A program made the position numbers and the translations under genes. A stretch of DNA of 36,670 nt from Ruminococcus sp. (lineage in GTDB: Bacteria; Bacillota; Clostridia; Oscillospirales; Ruminococcaceae), in NCBI GenBank assembly GCA_017935865.1, contig JAGBGT010000074.1:1-36670 (forward strand), written 5' to 3'. Positions 1 through 8,450 of the stretch are shown one piece after another; the first letter of the stretch is position 1, and every line of letters starts with the position of its first letter. The notes beneath the pieces were generated by a model. It had not been told where the DNA came from and ran no database searches. It worked only from the letters and a program-made list of their open reading frames with translations.

Positions 1-150
1 CGCTGTCCCATACCCTGCCAGAGGCGCTGCCTCTGGACTCTGCAAAAGGGGCATTGCCCCTTTTGAAACCCGGTGTTTATCGACCTGCGGTCGATTTGGG
101 ACTCTGTCCCAAACCCTGCCAAAGGGACATTGTCCCTTTGGAAACCCGAT
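1..150. repeat. Palindrome mosaic, left copy
   Basis: Five perfect short palindromes stand in a row at 18-36, 44-64, 80-94, 95-113 and 119-141. Each has arms of 6 to 10 bases and a three-base loop (GCT, ATT, TGC, TCT, ATT). Example: TCGACC-TGC-GGTCGA. Short linkers such as AAACCCTGCC and GAAACCCGG separate them. The same modules recur at 30338-30467 and 36469-36601. The mosaic starts just past the stop of the minus-strand ATPase gene. Reading frames through it (the WDSVPNPA-type peptides) are not real proteins. Confidence 0.9.
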
Positions 151-162
151 TTTTTAGCCTTT

Positions 163-2538
163 CTATTTTTTTCCCGTAAAGAAATTCCGTATTCCCTCAA
201 TAAGCATCGTCAGATAACGCAATGTCGGTTCGGCGATGATCGCAAAATTCACGCAGAGAAGAATACACTGCACCGACATCCCCGACACGCTGAAAAAGCC
301 TCCCAGGAATACCATGCTCAATGTGAGGAGAATACCGCAAACAGCCCATATTCCCCATTTTATCGTATTCATTGGCTTGCTGATGCGGAAAACTATCATC
401 ATTCCCACCACGCTCAGGAGAATGGTCGACGCCGTCGATATATCCGCCTGGCTGGAATTGAAAATGCTGCCAAAGAATATCATCGCCGCCACTATTATCG
501 CATCCGTCAGACCGGCAGGCAGCGCCTTCAGCAGAATATTGCTCATGAATTTGCCCTTTATCAGGTCTTTATTCGGTATCTGCGAAAGACATAGTCCCGG
601 CAAACCTATGGTAAACACACTCACAAGGGAAATATGCGCCGGCTTCAGCGGATACGTTATGCCGAATATCAGCGTTATCACCGACATTATCAGGGAGAAG
701 ATGTTCTTCACAAGGAAAAGGCTTCCCGAACGCTCCAGATTGTTGACGACTTTTCTGCCCTCCATTACAACGTTGGGCATCTTGGCAAAATCCGATTCCA
801 GCAGAACGAGCTGTGATGCCTGCGCTGCTGCGTCGCTGCCGGATGCCATCGCCACGGAGCAGTCAGCCTCTTTCAGGGCGAGAACGTCGTTCACGCCGTC
901 TCCAGTCATGGCAACCGTCCTGCCGGCTTTCTTCATGGCGCAGACAAATTTCCGCTTCTGCTCGGGAGTTACACGTCCAAAAACAGTGTAGTGCTGCACT
1001 GCCGCTTCTATGGCAGAATCGCTTTCCAGCGTAGACGCGTCGATGTAATTCTCAGCGCCGGAGATCCCCGCACGCCGCGCAACTTCGGAAACAGTAAGAG
1101 GATTGTCTCCGGAAATGACCTTGATCTCCACGCCCTGCTCTGCGAAAAAACGAAACGTCTCCGGCGCGCTCTGGCGTATGGGATTGGACAGAATAACGAA
1201 AGCGAGAGGCTCGATTTTTCCGGTCAGCTTTTTTCCGTCAGGAATCCCCCCGTATCTGCCGAATACAAGCACACGGCAGCCCTGGCGGCTGTGGGAGGAT
1301 ATAAGCTCCTCAAAATCCGAAACGGAATCGCCCAGGAGAAATTCCGGCGCGCCCATGACATATGCGCCGCTTCCCAGGGTGGTGCTGCTGTATTTAAACT
1401 CCGAGGAAAAGCCCGTGAACGCGACCACCTGCGCTCCCGTAGGACGGCAGAAATAATTTTTCACCGCCAGCATAGTCGCGTTGTCCGCCGACTGCGCCGA
1501 GGCAAAATCGCTTATCAGAGGCATTATGGACTCCTCAGTCATTGCGCCCACCGGCTCAAATCCCGAAACGCTCATTCTGCCCTCAGTTATAGTTCCGGTT
1601 TTGTCAACGCACAGGGTATCGACCCGGGCAAGAGTCTCGATGCACTTCATTTCATGGACAAGAACTTTTCCCGTCGCAAGGCGGAGCGTGCTGATAGCAA
1701 GTGTCGTGCTGGCGAGGAGGAAAAGTCCCTCGGGGATCATGCCGATGATCGCCGCAACCATGCCCTGTATACTGCTGCTGACGCTGTTGTGCTCGAAGAA
1801 ATGCTGCTGGCAGTAGAGGGCGATGCCAATGGGAATAATGATTATTCCCGTCATTTTGACGATCCTGTTAAGCGAGCGTATCATCTCCGACTGCTCGCCT
1901 TTCTTTGTTTTTTTCGCCTGAATAGTAAGCCTGGAGATATAGGAGTCCGCACCGACCTTTTGCAGCCTTGCCCGACACGAACCGGAGACGATAAAGCTGC
2001 CTGACATAAGGCTGTCCCCTGGATTTTTAATTATCTCGTCAGCCTCGCCCGTCAGCAGGGATTCGTTGACAGCGACAATGCCGTCTATCACCTCCGCATC
2101 GGCGCTTATCTGGTCTCCGGCGCGGAAGATCGCGATGTCGTCCAGAACCACATCCTTCGACGGCACAGTGATCTCGCACCCGTCCCGGATGACCTTTGTA
2201 GACGGCTGATTCATTACTGACAGCTTGTCCAGAACGCGCTTGGAACGCAGCTCCTGTATGATGCCGATAAGAGTATTCGCCACAATAATTGGCATGAATG
2301 TAATGTCACGGTATGTTCCGGCGTAGATTATCAGTCCGGCAAGAATAAGGAAGATGAAATTGAAGTAGGTAAATGTATTATCCCGGACGATCTCCCATAC
2401 CGATTTTGACGGTGGTTTAGGCGGATGGTTGTCCAGTCCGGCAGCCTTTCTCTGGTGTACCTGTTCTGACGTCAGACCAAGCTCCGGAGCGGCGTTTACC
2501 CGGGGCGGCGGCGATTTTGGTATAACAATTTTATTCAT
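163..2538 (-). CDS. P-type cation ATPase, CtpE-like
   Basis: Membrane pump of 791 residues that couples ATP hydrolysis to cation transport. Visible motifs: actuator loop TGE (163-165), PEGL in membrane segment 4 (269-272), phosphorylation site DKTGT with Asp312, SGDNP (476-480) and the hinge GDGVND (546-551). The nucleotide-domain KGAPE motif reads MGAPE (395-399), so the usual lysine is missing. Hydrophobic pairs lie near 58-95 and 230-285, with several more after residue 600. The PEGL motif and the following stretch resemble mycobacterial CtpE, which has been linked to calcium uptake, but the substrate here is not fixed by sequence. ATG start at 2538 has a weak GAGAG upstream. The gene stands alone and has its own promoter. 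A palindrome mosaic follows its stop. Family call is firm, substrate open. Confidence 0.93.
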   Translation of the reverse strand: MNKIVIPKSPPPRVNAAPELGLTSEQVHQRKAAGLDNHPPKPPSKSVWEIVRDNTFTYFNFIFLILAGLIIYAGTYRDITFMPIIVANTLIGIIQELRSKRVLDKLSVMNQPSTKVIRDGCEITVPSKDVVLDDIAIFRAGDQISADAEVIDGIVAVNESLLTGEADEIIKNPGDSLMSGSFIVSGSCRARLQKVGADSYISRLTIQAKKTKKGEQSEMIRSLNRIVKMTGIIIIPIGIALYCQQHFFEHNSVSSSIQGMVAAIIGMIPEGLFLLASTTLAISTLRLATGKVLVHEMKCIETLARVDTLCVDKTGTITEGRMSVSGFEPVGAMTEESIMPLISDFASAQSADNATMLAVKNYFCRPTGAQVVAFTGFSSEFKYSSTTLGSGAYVMGAPEFLLGDSVSDFEELISSHSRQGCRVLVFGRYGGIPDGKKLTGKIEPLAFVILSNPIRQSAPETFRFFAEQGVEIKVISGDNPLTVSEVARRAGISGAENYIDASTLESDSAIEAAVQHYTVFGRVTPEQKRKFVCAMKKAGRTVAMTGDGVNDVLALKEADCSVAMASGSDAAAQASQLVLLESDFAKMPNVVMEGRKVVNNLERSGSLFLVKNIFSLIMSVITLIFGITYPLKPAHISLVSVFTIGLPGLCLSQIPNKDLIKGKFMSNILLKALPAGLTDAIIVAAMIFFGSIFNSSQADISTASTILLSVVGMMIVFRISKPMNTIKWGIWAVCGILLTLSMVFLGGFFSVSGMSVQCILLCVNFAIIAEPTLRYLTMLIEGIRNFFTGKK

Positions 2539-2567
2539 GGATATGCTCTCTTTCAGGATTTTTGCAG

Positions 2568-2615
2568 GGGCAACACCGCATAAATTCGTCAGACGAGCTT
2601 TGCATGGCGATGCCC
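2568..2615 (-). promoter_or_regulatory. 5' hairpin in ATPase leader
   Basis: The predicted transcript starts near 2615 and begins directly with GGGCA, which can pair with TGCCC ending at 2568. After a U-U mismatch, CGCC pairs with GGTG. The long loop contains the rest of the leader. It could stabilise the 5' end or be regulatory. It does not match the yybP-ykoY manganese motif that I would expect for some P-type ATPases. Confidence 0.35.
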
Positions 2616-2621
2616 AAGTTT

Positions 2622-2650
2622 ATTATATCACCTTTTCTCTATAATTTCAA
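2622..2650 (-). promoter_or_regulatory. Promoter of the P-type ATPase gene
   Basis: On the minus strand TTGAAA (2650-2645), a 17-base spacer and TATAAT (2627-2622), preceded by TGA (extended -10). The leader to the ATG at 2538 is about 77 bases. Confidence 0.8.
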
Positions 2651-3022
2651 CAATTTTCACCATATTATTTTCCCGGATGATCCTGCTGCCGATTTGTACA
2701 GTTTTAACAATTATACTATTTGTATTATTCAAATCCGGTTTTCCGTGACGTATTCTGCGATATCAGATGTAATTCCCGATATTTCCGAGACTATATATAA
2801 AATAAATATATAGCTTTATATGCTGAAATATATACAAACCGTATATTCAAGAACATAACATTAAACTTTATAAATAAAAATTCCATGACCATTAATTATT
2901 TATTCAAAATTACAATTTACCAGACAACTCTTTATAGCAAATATGCACAAATTCATTTTCCGTCTTTAGTTCTAACTGCCGAAATTATTTTCCACGGCAA
3001 TTTGTACATATTAAGTTAACAT
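2651..3022. other. AT-rich intergenic gap
   Basis: About 370 bases without a credible gene. Very AT-rich, with TATA-like runs around 2800-2900. A small inverted repeat TGCCG/CGGCA lies near 2977-3000 just upstream of the cellulase promoter and could be an operator, but this is weak. Nothing else is seen. Confidence 0.5.
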
Positions 3023-3050
3023 TTGGCAGCGAAAAATATGCTAATATAAA
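3023..3050 (+). promoter_or_regulatory. Possible promoter of the cellulase gene
   Basis: TTGGCA (3023-3028) and TATAAA (3045-3050) with a 16-base spacer. TTAACA at 3016-3021 is an alternative -35. The leader would be about 60 bases. Less clear than the other promoters of the window. Confidence 0.45.
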
Positions 3051-3116
3051 TATAGAAGATATGCTGCTCCGCAGCGTGGGGCAGAAACGGAATTATAATG
3101 AAAAGAGTTGAAATTT

Positions 3117-5615
3117 ATGAATAAGATCAGAAAATTAGCGGCACGGCTGACCTCGCTGACCTCCTCCGCTGTAATGGCTGTAAGCTCTCTGGGACTTTCC
3201 TCAGCGCCGAATATGACTGTCGATGCAGCCGACGGCGGCGATGACTATGCAAAGCTGCTCCAGTATTCTCTTTACTTCTACGATGCGAACTACTGCGGTC
3301 CTGACGCCGGAGAGCGTTCTCGCCTCACCTGGCGCGGCGACTGCCACACAAGCGATGGCGTTCCGGGCGGATTCCACGATGCCGGAGATCATGTAAAATT
3401 CGGTCTCCCTGCCGGATATACCGCCTCAGACCTTGGATGGAGCTACTATGAATTTTCCGACGCCTACAATGAGACAGGTCAGGCGAACCACCTCCGCGAG
3501 ATCACCGATCACTTCGCCGAATTTTTCAGGGCTTCCACCACTCTCAACGGCGATACTGTTACAAATTTCGTGTACCAGGTAGGCGACGGAAAAGCCGATC
3601 ATGAATACTGGCGTGCTCCCGAGGTCGACAACGATATGAGCACACGTACAGTCCTCAGCACATCCTCCGGGGCAAGCGATATTGCTGCGGAATATGCCGC
3701 CGCCCTCGCCCTCAACTACATAAATTTCAAGAACGAGGACGATCTGAAATACGCCAAGGCTCTCTACGATTATTCAGTTAAAACAAACACGATTACCGGC
3801 GCTCCCGGATTTTACGAATCCACCAGCCTTGCCGACGACCAGGCGTGGGCTGCCGGATGGCTCTATCTCGCTACCAACGACAGCTACTATAAGGATCAGT
3901 GTACCTCCAAGCGTCCCGAGGTCTATTGGTTCAATAGCTGGGATAACAACGCTCTGGCAGCTAACTGCGTTTACGGCTATGTCACCGGGGATTGGAGCAA
4001 AGCCGATAATTTTCTGAAAGGACAGTGCCGCAGCTCGGACTACTTATTCGCGGACGCCTGGGGCAGCGCACGGTATAACGCCCAGATCCAGTTCTGCGCG
4101 CTCGCCGTCTCGCGCCACACAAGCTCGGATTACAAAGCCTGGGCTAAGGGACAAATGGATTATCTCCTCGGAAACAAGGGCGTAGGCTCTGCCGCACCGA
4201 CCTGCTTCGTTGTGGGATTTGCCGACAATTCCGCGAAATATCCCCACCACAGAGCAGCATCCGGATTCGGCAGCAGCGATGAATTTAACGCATCCGACGG
4301 CTCTTACAGCAGCAGCGGACACGTTCTCCCCGGAGCGCTTGTGGGCGGCCCTACCGACGGCAACGGATCATATGCGGATACCGTTCAGGACTACCAGGCA
4401 AACGAGGTAGCCCTCGACTACAACGCCGGACTTGTCGGCGCGGCTGCCGGACTTTATGCGGCTTATCACACCGGGGCTGTCGTGCCGGTTTCGGAGATCC
4501 CCGGCGTAAAAACAGGCGTTAACGACTCCGAGCCTATTGTGACGACTCCGGCTGTTACTACAGCTTCCGGCTCAGGAGGCACGGCAGTCACCACGGCAAC
4601 TACCCCTGTCGTTGTTACCCCCGGCGTGCGAAAACTTACAGTCAACACGGAGCATTCCTTAAACGGCGGCGACCAGTTCGAGAGATGGTACTGGTTTGAA
4701 TTTGACCTGGGCGAAAACGAGTACGTCAACAAGGTCGAGGTGGAGCTTGAAGCCGTAAGCGGCAGCATCGGTCAGTGGCAGGGCGCATTTGCTGTCAGCA
4801 CATATTCCTCCGACTGGGTGCAGACCGACTCCATAAGCGGCAATTTCGGCAGCTCCGGAACTGTGACCTGGGAAATTCCCGAGGAGACCAGCCGGAATAT
4901 CAAGTACGATTCGTCAATGCTCAATTTCGGAACATGGTGGAGCGAGTCCCAGAGCTTCAAGGTCAAGTCCGTTACTCTCTACACGACAGCAGAGGCAGAG
5001 GTGACGACAACTGCTCCGCCGACAACTAAGCCGGTTACTACCACTACAAAGCCAATCACAACCACAACTAAACCAATCACCACCACTACTAAGCCAGTCA
5101 CAACCACAACTAAACCAATCACCACCACTACTAAGCCAGTCACAACCACAACTAAGCCAGTCACAACCACAACTAAGCCGATCACTACCACAACTAAGCC
5201 AGTCACAACCACAACTAAGCCGATCACTACCACAACTAAGCCGATCACTACCACAACTAAGCCAGTCACAACCACTACTAAGCCAGTCACAACCACTACT
5301 AAGCCAGTCACAACCACTACTAAGCCGATAACTACCACTACAAAGCCAGTAACTACCACTACCGAGCCAGTAACTACCACTACAAAGCCAGTAACCACCA
5401 CGACTGAGCCTGTCACAACCACGACCTCCGCGCCGGAAATTGTCAAAGGCGATGTCAACGGCGATGGATATGTCAGTGTCGCGGATATCGTCGCCATGAG
5501 CAGATACCTGCTGGGCCATGGCAGCGCTGACGCGAAAACAGCCGATCTGGACGGCAGCGGCAGAGTCGATGTTTTCGATCTCGTTCTCATGAGAAGGCTT
5601 CTTATTTCCCTATAA
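3117..5615 (+). CDS. Cellulosomal GH9 endoglucanase (GH9-CBM-dockerin)
   Basis: Secreted cellulase of 832 residues cutting beta-1,4-glucan. Order: signal peptide (1 to about 37); GH9 catalytic domain (about 40-452) with FHDAGD (Asp88 and Asp91), the PHHR signature (376-379) and the proton donor Glu430 in NEVALDYNAG; a short Thr/Val linker; a beta-rich module (about 505-625) that looks like a carbohydrate-binding module, perhaps the DUF5620 type of Ruminococcus cellulases; a long TTTTKP linker (about 633-770); and a type I dockerin (last 57 residues) with two calcium loops, DVNGDGYVSVAD and DLDGSGRVDVFD. The dockerin implies attachment to a scaffoldin, which is not in this window. I chose ATG 3117 over an in-frame TTG at 3108 because AAAGAG (3102-3107) ends right before that TTG but lies 9 bases before the ATG. 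Single-gene unit followed by a strong terminator. Confidence 0.95.
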   Translation: MNKIRKLAARLTSLTSSAVMAVSSLGLSSAPNMTVDAADGGDDYAKLLQYSLYFYDANYCGPDAGERSRLTWRGDCHTSDGVPGGFHDAGDHVKFGLPAGYTASDLGWSYYEFSDAYNETGQANHLREITDHFAEFFRASTTLNGDTVTNFVYQVGDGKADHEYWRAPEVDNDMSTRTVLSTSSGASDIAAEYAAALALNYINFKNEDDLKYAKALYDYSVKTNTITGAPGFYESTSLADDQAWAAGWLYLATNDSYYKDQCTSKRPEVYWFNSWDNNALAANCVYGYVTGDWSKADNFLKGQCRSSDYLFADAWGSARYNAQIQFCALAVSRHTSSDYKAWAKGQMDYLLGNKGVGSAAPTCFVVGFADNSAKYPHHRAASGFGSSDEFNASDGSYSSSGHVLPGALVGGPTDGNGSYADTVQDYQANEVALDYNAGLVGAAAGLYAAYHTGAVVPVSEIPGVKTGVNDSEPIVTTPAVTTASGSGGTAVTTATTPVVVTPGVRKLTVNTEHSLNGGDQFERWYWFEFDLGENEYVNKVEVELEAVSGSIGQWQGAFAVSTYSSDWVQTDSISGNFGSSGTVTWEIPEETSRNIKYDSSMLNFGTWWSESQSFKVKSVTLYTTAEAEVTTTAPPTTKPVTTTTKPITTTTKPITTTTKPVTTTTKPITTTTKPVTTTTKPVTTTTKPITTTTKPVTTTTKPITTTTKPITTTTKPVTTTTKPVTTTTKPVTTTTKPITTTTKPVTTTTEPVTTTTKPVTTTTEPVTTTTSAPEIVKGDVNGDGYVSVADIVAMSRYLLGHGSADAKTADLDGSGRVDVFDLVLMRRLLISL
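5024..5424 (+). repeat. 21-base tandem repeat coding the TTTTKP linker
   Basis: Nineteen in-frame copies of a seven-residue unit TTTTKPV or TTTTKPI, two late copies with Glu for Lys. Valine and isoleucine alternate irregularly and the third codon positions vary, so the array has drifted since its expansion. It is a flexible, probably glycosylated linker between CBM and dockerin. Regular spacing without unique spacers excludes CRISPR. Confidence 0.95.
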
Positions 5616-5631
5616 AACGCTTATAGGCAAT

Positions 5632-5670
5632 GCCGCACAGAGTCACGTGACTTTGTGCGGCGTTTTGCTT
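5632..5670 (+). terminator. Terminator of the cellulase gene
   Basis: Near-perfect palindrome at 5632-5661 with outer arms GCCGCACA and TGTGCGGC and an inner GTCAC/GTGAC stem, followed by GTTTTGCTT. It lies 16 bases after the cellulase stop and directly abuts the promoter of maf. Confidence 0.85.
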
Positions 5671-5697
5671 GACATAAACAGGGAATTGTGATAAAAT
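5669..5697 (+). promoter_or_regulatory. Consensus promoter of maf operon
   Basis: TTGACA (5669-5674), 17-base spacer, TAAAAT (5692-5697) preceded by TGTGA. The start of transcription would fall near 5703-5705, only about 10 bases before the maf ATG, so the leader is extremely short. Confidence 0.85.
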
Positions 5698-5713
5698 GAA
5701 AAGGGTGATGTGA

Positions 5714-6295
5714 ATGAATATTATTTTAGCTTCAGCCTCACCGAGAAGGCGCGAACTGATGAAGCTTATCACAGAGGATTTTACAGCCGTTTCCGTGGAT
5801 GCGGACGAGACTCTGCCCGAAGATCTGGGGGCAGCCGGAGTTTCCGGCGCTGCGGAATATCTGGCAAAGGTCAAGGCTGCAAAGGCTCATGAGCTTTATC
5901 CCGACGACCTGGTCATCGGCTGCGATACGGTCGTAGTTTGCAGCGGAAAAATCCTCGGCAAGCCCGAAAACAAAGATCAGGCGCGCGAGTATCTCCATAT
6001 GCTCTCCGGCAGCCGTCATACAGTGTATACCGGCTGCTGCATACAGTACAAGGACAAAAAACATTGTTTTACCGTAGGAACTGACGTCTTTTTCAACAAG
6101 CTCACCAACGAGGAGATCGAAGCCTATATCTCTACCGACGAGCCGTATGATAAAGCCGGCGGCTACGGCATACAGAGCAAGGGCGCGCTTTTTGCGGATA
6201 TGATCTCCGGGGACTTTTACAATGTGGTGGGACTTCCGGTTTCAAGACTGAATCAGATACTGAAAAAAATTATGAAGGAGAATGACCTTATATGA
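5714..6295 (+). CDS. maf: Maf family nucleotide pyrophosphatase
   Basis: Maf protein of 193 residues. The family hydrolyses non-canonical or UTP/dTTP-type nucleotides to the monophosphate; overproduction was tied to septum inhibition in Bacillus. Visible: ASASPRR at 6-12 at the very N-terminus, CDTVV at 70-74, LGKP at 81-84 and a YDKAGGYGIQ stretch near residue 145. Full length for the family. The ATG at 5714 is fixed by the N-terminal motif; AGGGTGA at 5702-5708 is the likely ribosome site, although the promoter would start transcripts inside it. First gene of an operon with the DUF1015 gene, which overlaps it by four bases (ATGA). Identity firm, exact nucleotide preference unknown. Confidence 0.95.
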   Translation: MNIILASASPRRRELMKLITEDFTAVSVDADETLPEDLGAAGVSGAAEYLAKVKAAKAHELYPDDLVIGCDTVVVCSGKILGKPENKDQAREYLHMLSGSRHTVYTGCCIQYKDKKHCFTVGTDVFFNKLTNEEIEAYISTDEPYDKAGGYGIQSKGALFADMISGDFYNVVGLPVSRLNQILKKIMKENDLI

Positions 6296-7551
6296 ATTCA
6301 ACTGCTTTCCATAACGGAAATATTCTTATTCCCAATGAAAATATCGACATGAAAAAATGGGCTGTTATCGCCTGCGACCAGTACACCAGCGAGCCGGAAT
6401 ACTGGGACGCTGTAAAGGCTCAGGTCGGAGATGCGCCCTCGGCTCTTGATCTCATTCTGCCGGAGATATATCTGGAGGACGACGATGTGGAGCAGCGTAT
6501 CGACAGCATCCACGGCAAAATGGAAAAAGCCCTTGCAGAGGGCGTTTTCACGGAATATAAAGACGCTATGATCTACGTTGAGCGCGTTCAGAGCAACGGA
6601 ATCCTGCGCAAGGGCGTTATCGGCGTTATCGACCTGGAAAAATATGATTTCTCAAAGGGCAGCAGCTCGGAGGTTCGTGCGACCGAAGCAACGGTCATTG
6701 AGCGTATTCCCCCAAGAATAAAGGTTCGCCGGGGCGCGCCGCTGGAGCTTCCCCACATTATGATACTCATTGACGACCCGGACGAAAGCGTTATTGAAGC
6801 TGTGAACAAGTCGGCTGCGACAAAGCTGTACGACACGGAGCTTATGCAGAACGGCGGCAGCATCAGCGGTTATCTGCTGGATAAGGCTGCCCAGGAGAAA
6901 ATCGACAGCGCACTTTCGGCTCTTGCCGACCCTGCATCTTTCAACAAAAAATACGATTTGACAGACTCCCCTGTGCTCCTCTATGCTATGGGCGACGGCA
7001 ATCACTCTCTTGCCACGGCAAAGGAGTTTTATGAGCAGCTCAAGCGTGATAATCCCGGCAAGGATATGACATCCCACCCTGCGCGGTATGCTCTGGCGGA
7101 AATCGTGAACCTCCACAGCGAAGCCCTGAAATTCGAGGCAATTTACCGCCTTGTCTACGATGTTGACAATAACGGTCTCATTTCTGGTCTGACGGATGCG
7201 CTGGGACTTTCGGAAGATCCGGCAGAGCAGTGGGTGGACGTTGTCTGCGGCGGTGAGGAGAAGAAATTCTACATTCACAAGCCCACGTCAAATCTGTCTG
7301 TCGGCTCGCTGCAAAACTATCTGGACGGCTATATCAAGGCGAACGGCGGCAAGATCGACTATATTCACGGCATCGAAAATGTAAAGAACCTGGCTGAAAA
7401 GCACGGCGGCATCGCATTTATTCTCCCGGATATGGACAAGAGCCAGCTTTTCCCCACGGTTATAAAGGACGGCGCGCTGCCCAGAAAGACTTTCTCTATG
7501 GGTCATGCCGACGATAAGCGATTCTATATCGAAGCAAGAAATATTCTTTGA
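6292..7551 (+). CDS. DUF1015 family protein
   Basis: Protein of 419 residues matching the DUF1015 family (COG4198) as I remember it, in length and in its central GDGNHS motif (234-239), reminiscent of the DGHHR-type motif of related families. No signal peptide or membrane segment; probably a cytoplasmic enzyme. Its reaction is not established to my knowledge. In some bacteria such genes lie near serine biosynthesis genes, which is not the case here. The ATG at 6292 overlaps the stop of maf and is preceded by AAGGAG, so the pair is translationally coupled. The lipase-like gene follows after 29 bases in the same direction. Family fairly sure, function unknown. Confidence 0.85.
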   Translation: MNSTAFHNGNILIPNENIDMKKWAVIACDQYTSEPEYWDAVKAQVGDAPSALDLILPEIYLEDDDVEQRIDSIHGKMEKALAEGVFTEYKDAMIYVERVQSNGILRKGVIGVIDLEKYDFSKGSSSEVRATEATVIERIPPRIKVRRGAPLELPHIMILIDDPDESVIEAVNKSAATKLYDTELMQNGGSISGYLLDKAAQEKIDSALSALADPASFNKKYDLTDSPVLLYAMGDGNHSLATAKEFYEQLKRDNPGKDMTSHPARYALAEIVNLHSEALKFEAIYRLVYDVDNNGLISGLTDALGLSEDPAEQWVDVVCGGEEKKFYIHKPTSNLSVGSLQNYLDGYIKANGGKIDYIHGIENVKNLAEKHGGIAFILPDMDKSQLFPTVIKDGALPRKTFSMGHADDKRFYIEARNIL

Positions 7552-7580
7552 TCTGACAGAGATTTTGCCGGAGGGATAAA

Positions 7581-8450
7581 ATGAAATACGGTCTTGTTAT
7601 GGAGGGCGGCGCAATGCGCGGACTTTTTACCGCCGGCGTTACGGATGTTCTCATGGAAAACGGAATTGAATTTGACAGCGCGGTGGGAGTCTCCGCAGGC
7701 GCTTGCTTCGGCTGCAATTACAAATCACGGCAGCGCGGCAGGGCTATACGATATAACCTGCGCTTCTGCCGTGACTCTCGGTATTGCAGCGTTCGCTCGC
7801 TGCTCCTCACCGGAAATATGTTCGGCGCGGAGTTCTGCTACCACACTATCCCAGATAAACTCGACCTTTTCGACTATGATGCGTTCACCGATAACCCGAT
7901 GGATTTCTTTCTGGTCGCCACAGACGTTGAGACCGGAAAACCCGTCTACTTCCGCATGAAAAAAGCCGACAGGAACGAGCTGGAGTGGATGCGCGCCTCG
8001 GCTTCCATGCCCTTTGTCAGCCGCATCGTCAGGATCAATGGCAGAAAACTCCTGGACGGCGGCATCTCCGACTCCATTCCCCTTGGATTCATGGAGTGCC
8101 AGGGCTGCAAGAAAAACGTTGTCATCCTCACTCAGCCCCGGAACTACGTGAAAAAGCCGGGAAAGATCAATTCCGCAATGAAGCTCCTCTACAGAAAATA
8201 CCCCGATTTTGTGAACGCCTGTAAGTCCCGTCATAAGATGTACAACGAAGAGCTGGAATACATCCGCAGTGCAGAAGCAGCCGGAAGAGCTTTTGTTATA
8301 GCTCCCCCGGAAAAGCTGCCCATCGGTCACGTGGAGCATGACCCGGACAAGCTTCTTGAGATCTACCGGAGGGGCAGAAAAACCGCGCTCCTACAGCTTG
8401 ACGCCCTGCTGAACTTTATGAACAGACAGCCTCATTCTTCAGAATCTTAA
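7581..8450 (+). CDS. Patatin-like phospholipase family protein
   Basis: Predicted acyl hydrolase of 289 residues, RssA/YjjU type. All parts of the Ser-Asp dyad fold are visible: the oxyanion loop GGAMRG (9-14), the nucleophile elbow GVSAG with Ser38 (36-40), and DGG with Asp159 (159-161). No signal peptide, so it should act in the cytoplasm, perhaps on membrane lipids. GGAGG lies just upstream of the ATG. Last gene of the maf operon. Its final 35 bases overlap the 3' end of the convergent clpC-like gene. Substrate is not predictable. Confidence 0.92.
   Translation: MKYGLVMEGGAMRGLFTAGVTDVLMENGIEFDSAVGVSAGACFGCNYKSRQRGRAIRYNLRFCRDSRYCSVRSLLLTGNMFGAEFCYHTIPDKLDLFDYDAFTDNPMDFFLVATDVETGKPVYFRMKKADRNELEWMRASASMPFVSRIVRINGRKLLDGGISDSIPLGFMECQGCKKNVVILTQPRNYVKKPGKINSAMKLLYRKYPDFVNACKSRHKMYNEELEYIRSAEAAGRAFVIAPPEKLPIGHVEHDPDKLLEIYRRGRKTALLQLDALLNFMNRQPHSSES

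Noticed and set aside
1..150. Terminal inverted repeats of an insertion sequence or transposon spanning the window
   Set aside because: No transposase, and the content is ordinary chromosomal genes in conserved order; repeats also occur in the middle.
73..594. Frames giving WDSVPNPA-type peptides here and at 30338-31073 and 36374-36637
   Set aside because: Translations of the palindrome mosaics; such peptides commonly arise as false annotations.
991..2004. 337-codon plus-strand frame
   Set aside because: Antisense to the P-type ATPase; no domain or start signal.
2539..2621. yybP-ykoY manganese riboswitch in the ATPase leader
   Set aside because: Leader is too short and lacks the conserved GGGGAGUA-type core.
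5024..5424. CRISPR array
   Set aside because: The repeats are contiguous 21-mers in frame with a Thr-Lys-Pro linker and have no spacers.
4979..5590. Long minus-strand reading frames rich in VVVVTG or CDWLSSG opposite the cellulase linker
   Set aside because: They are mirror products of the 21-base Thr-Lys-Pro repeat, with no ribosome site; the plus-strand gene is certain.
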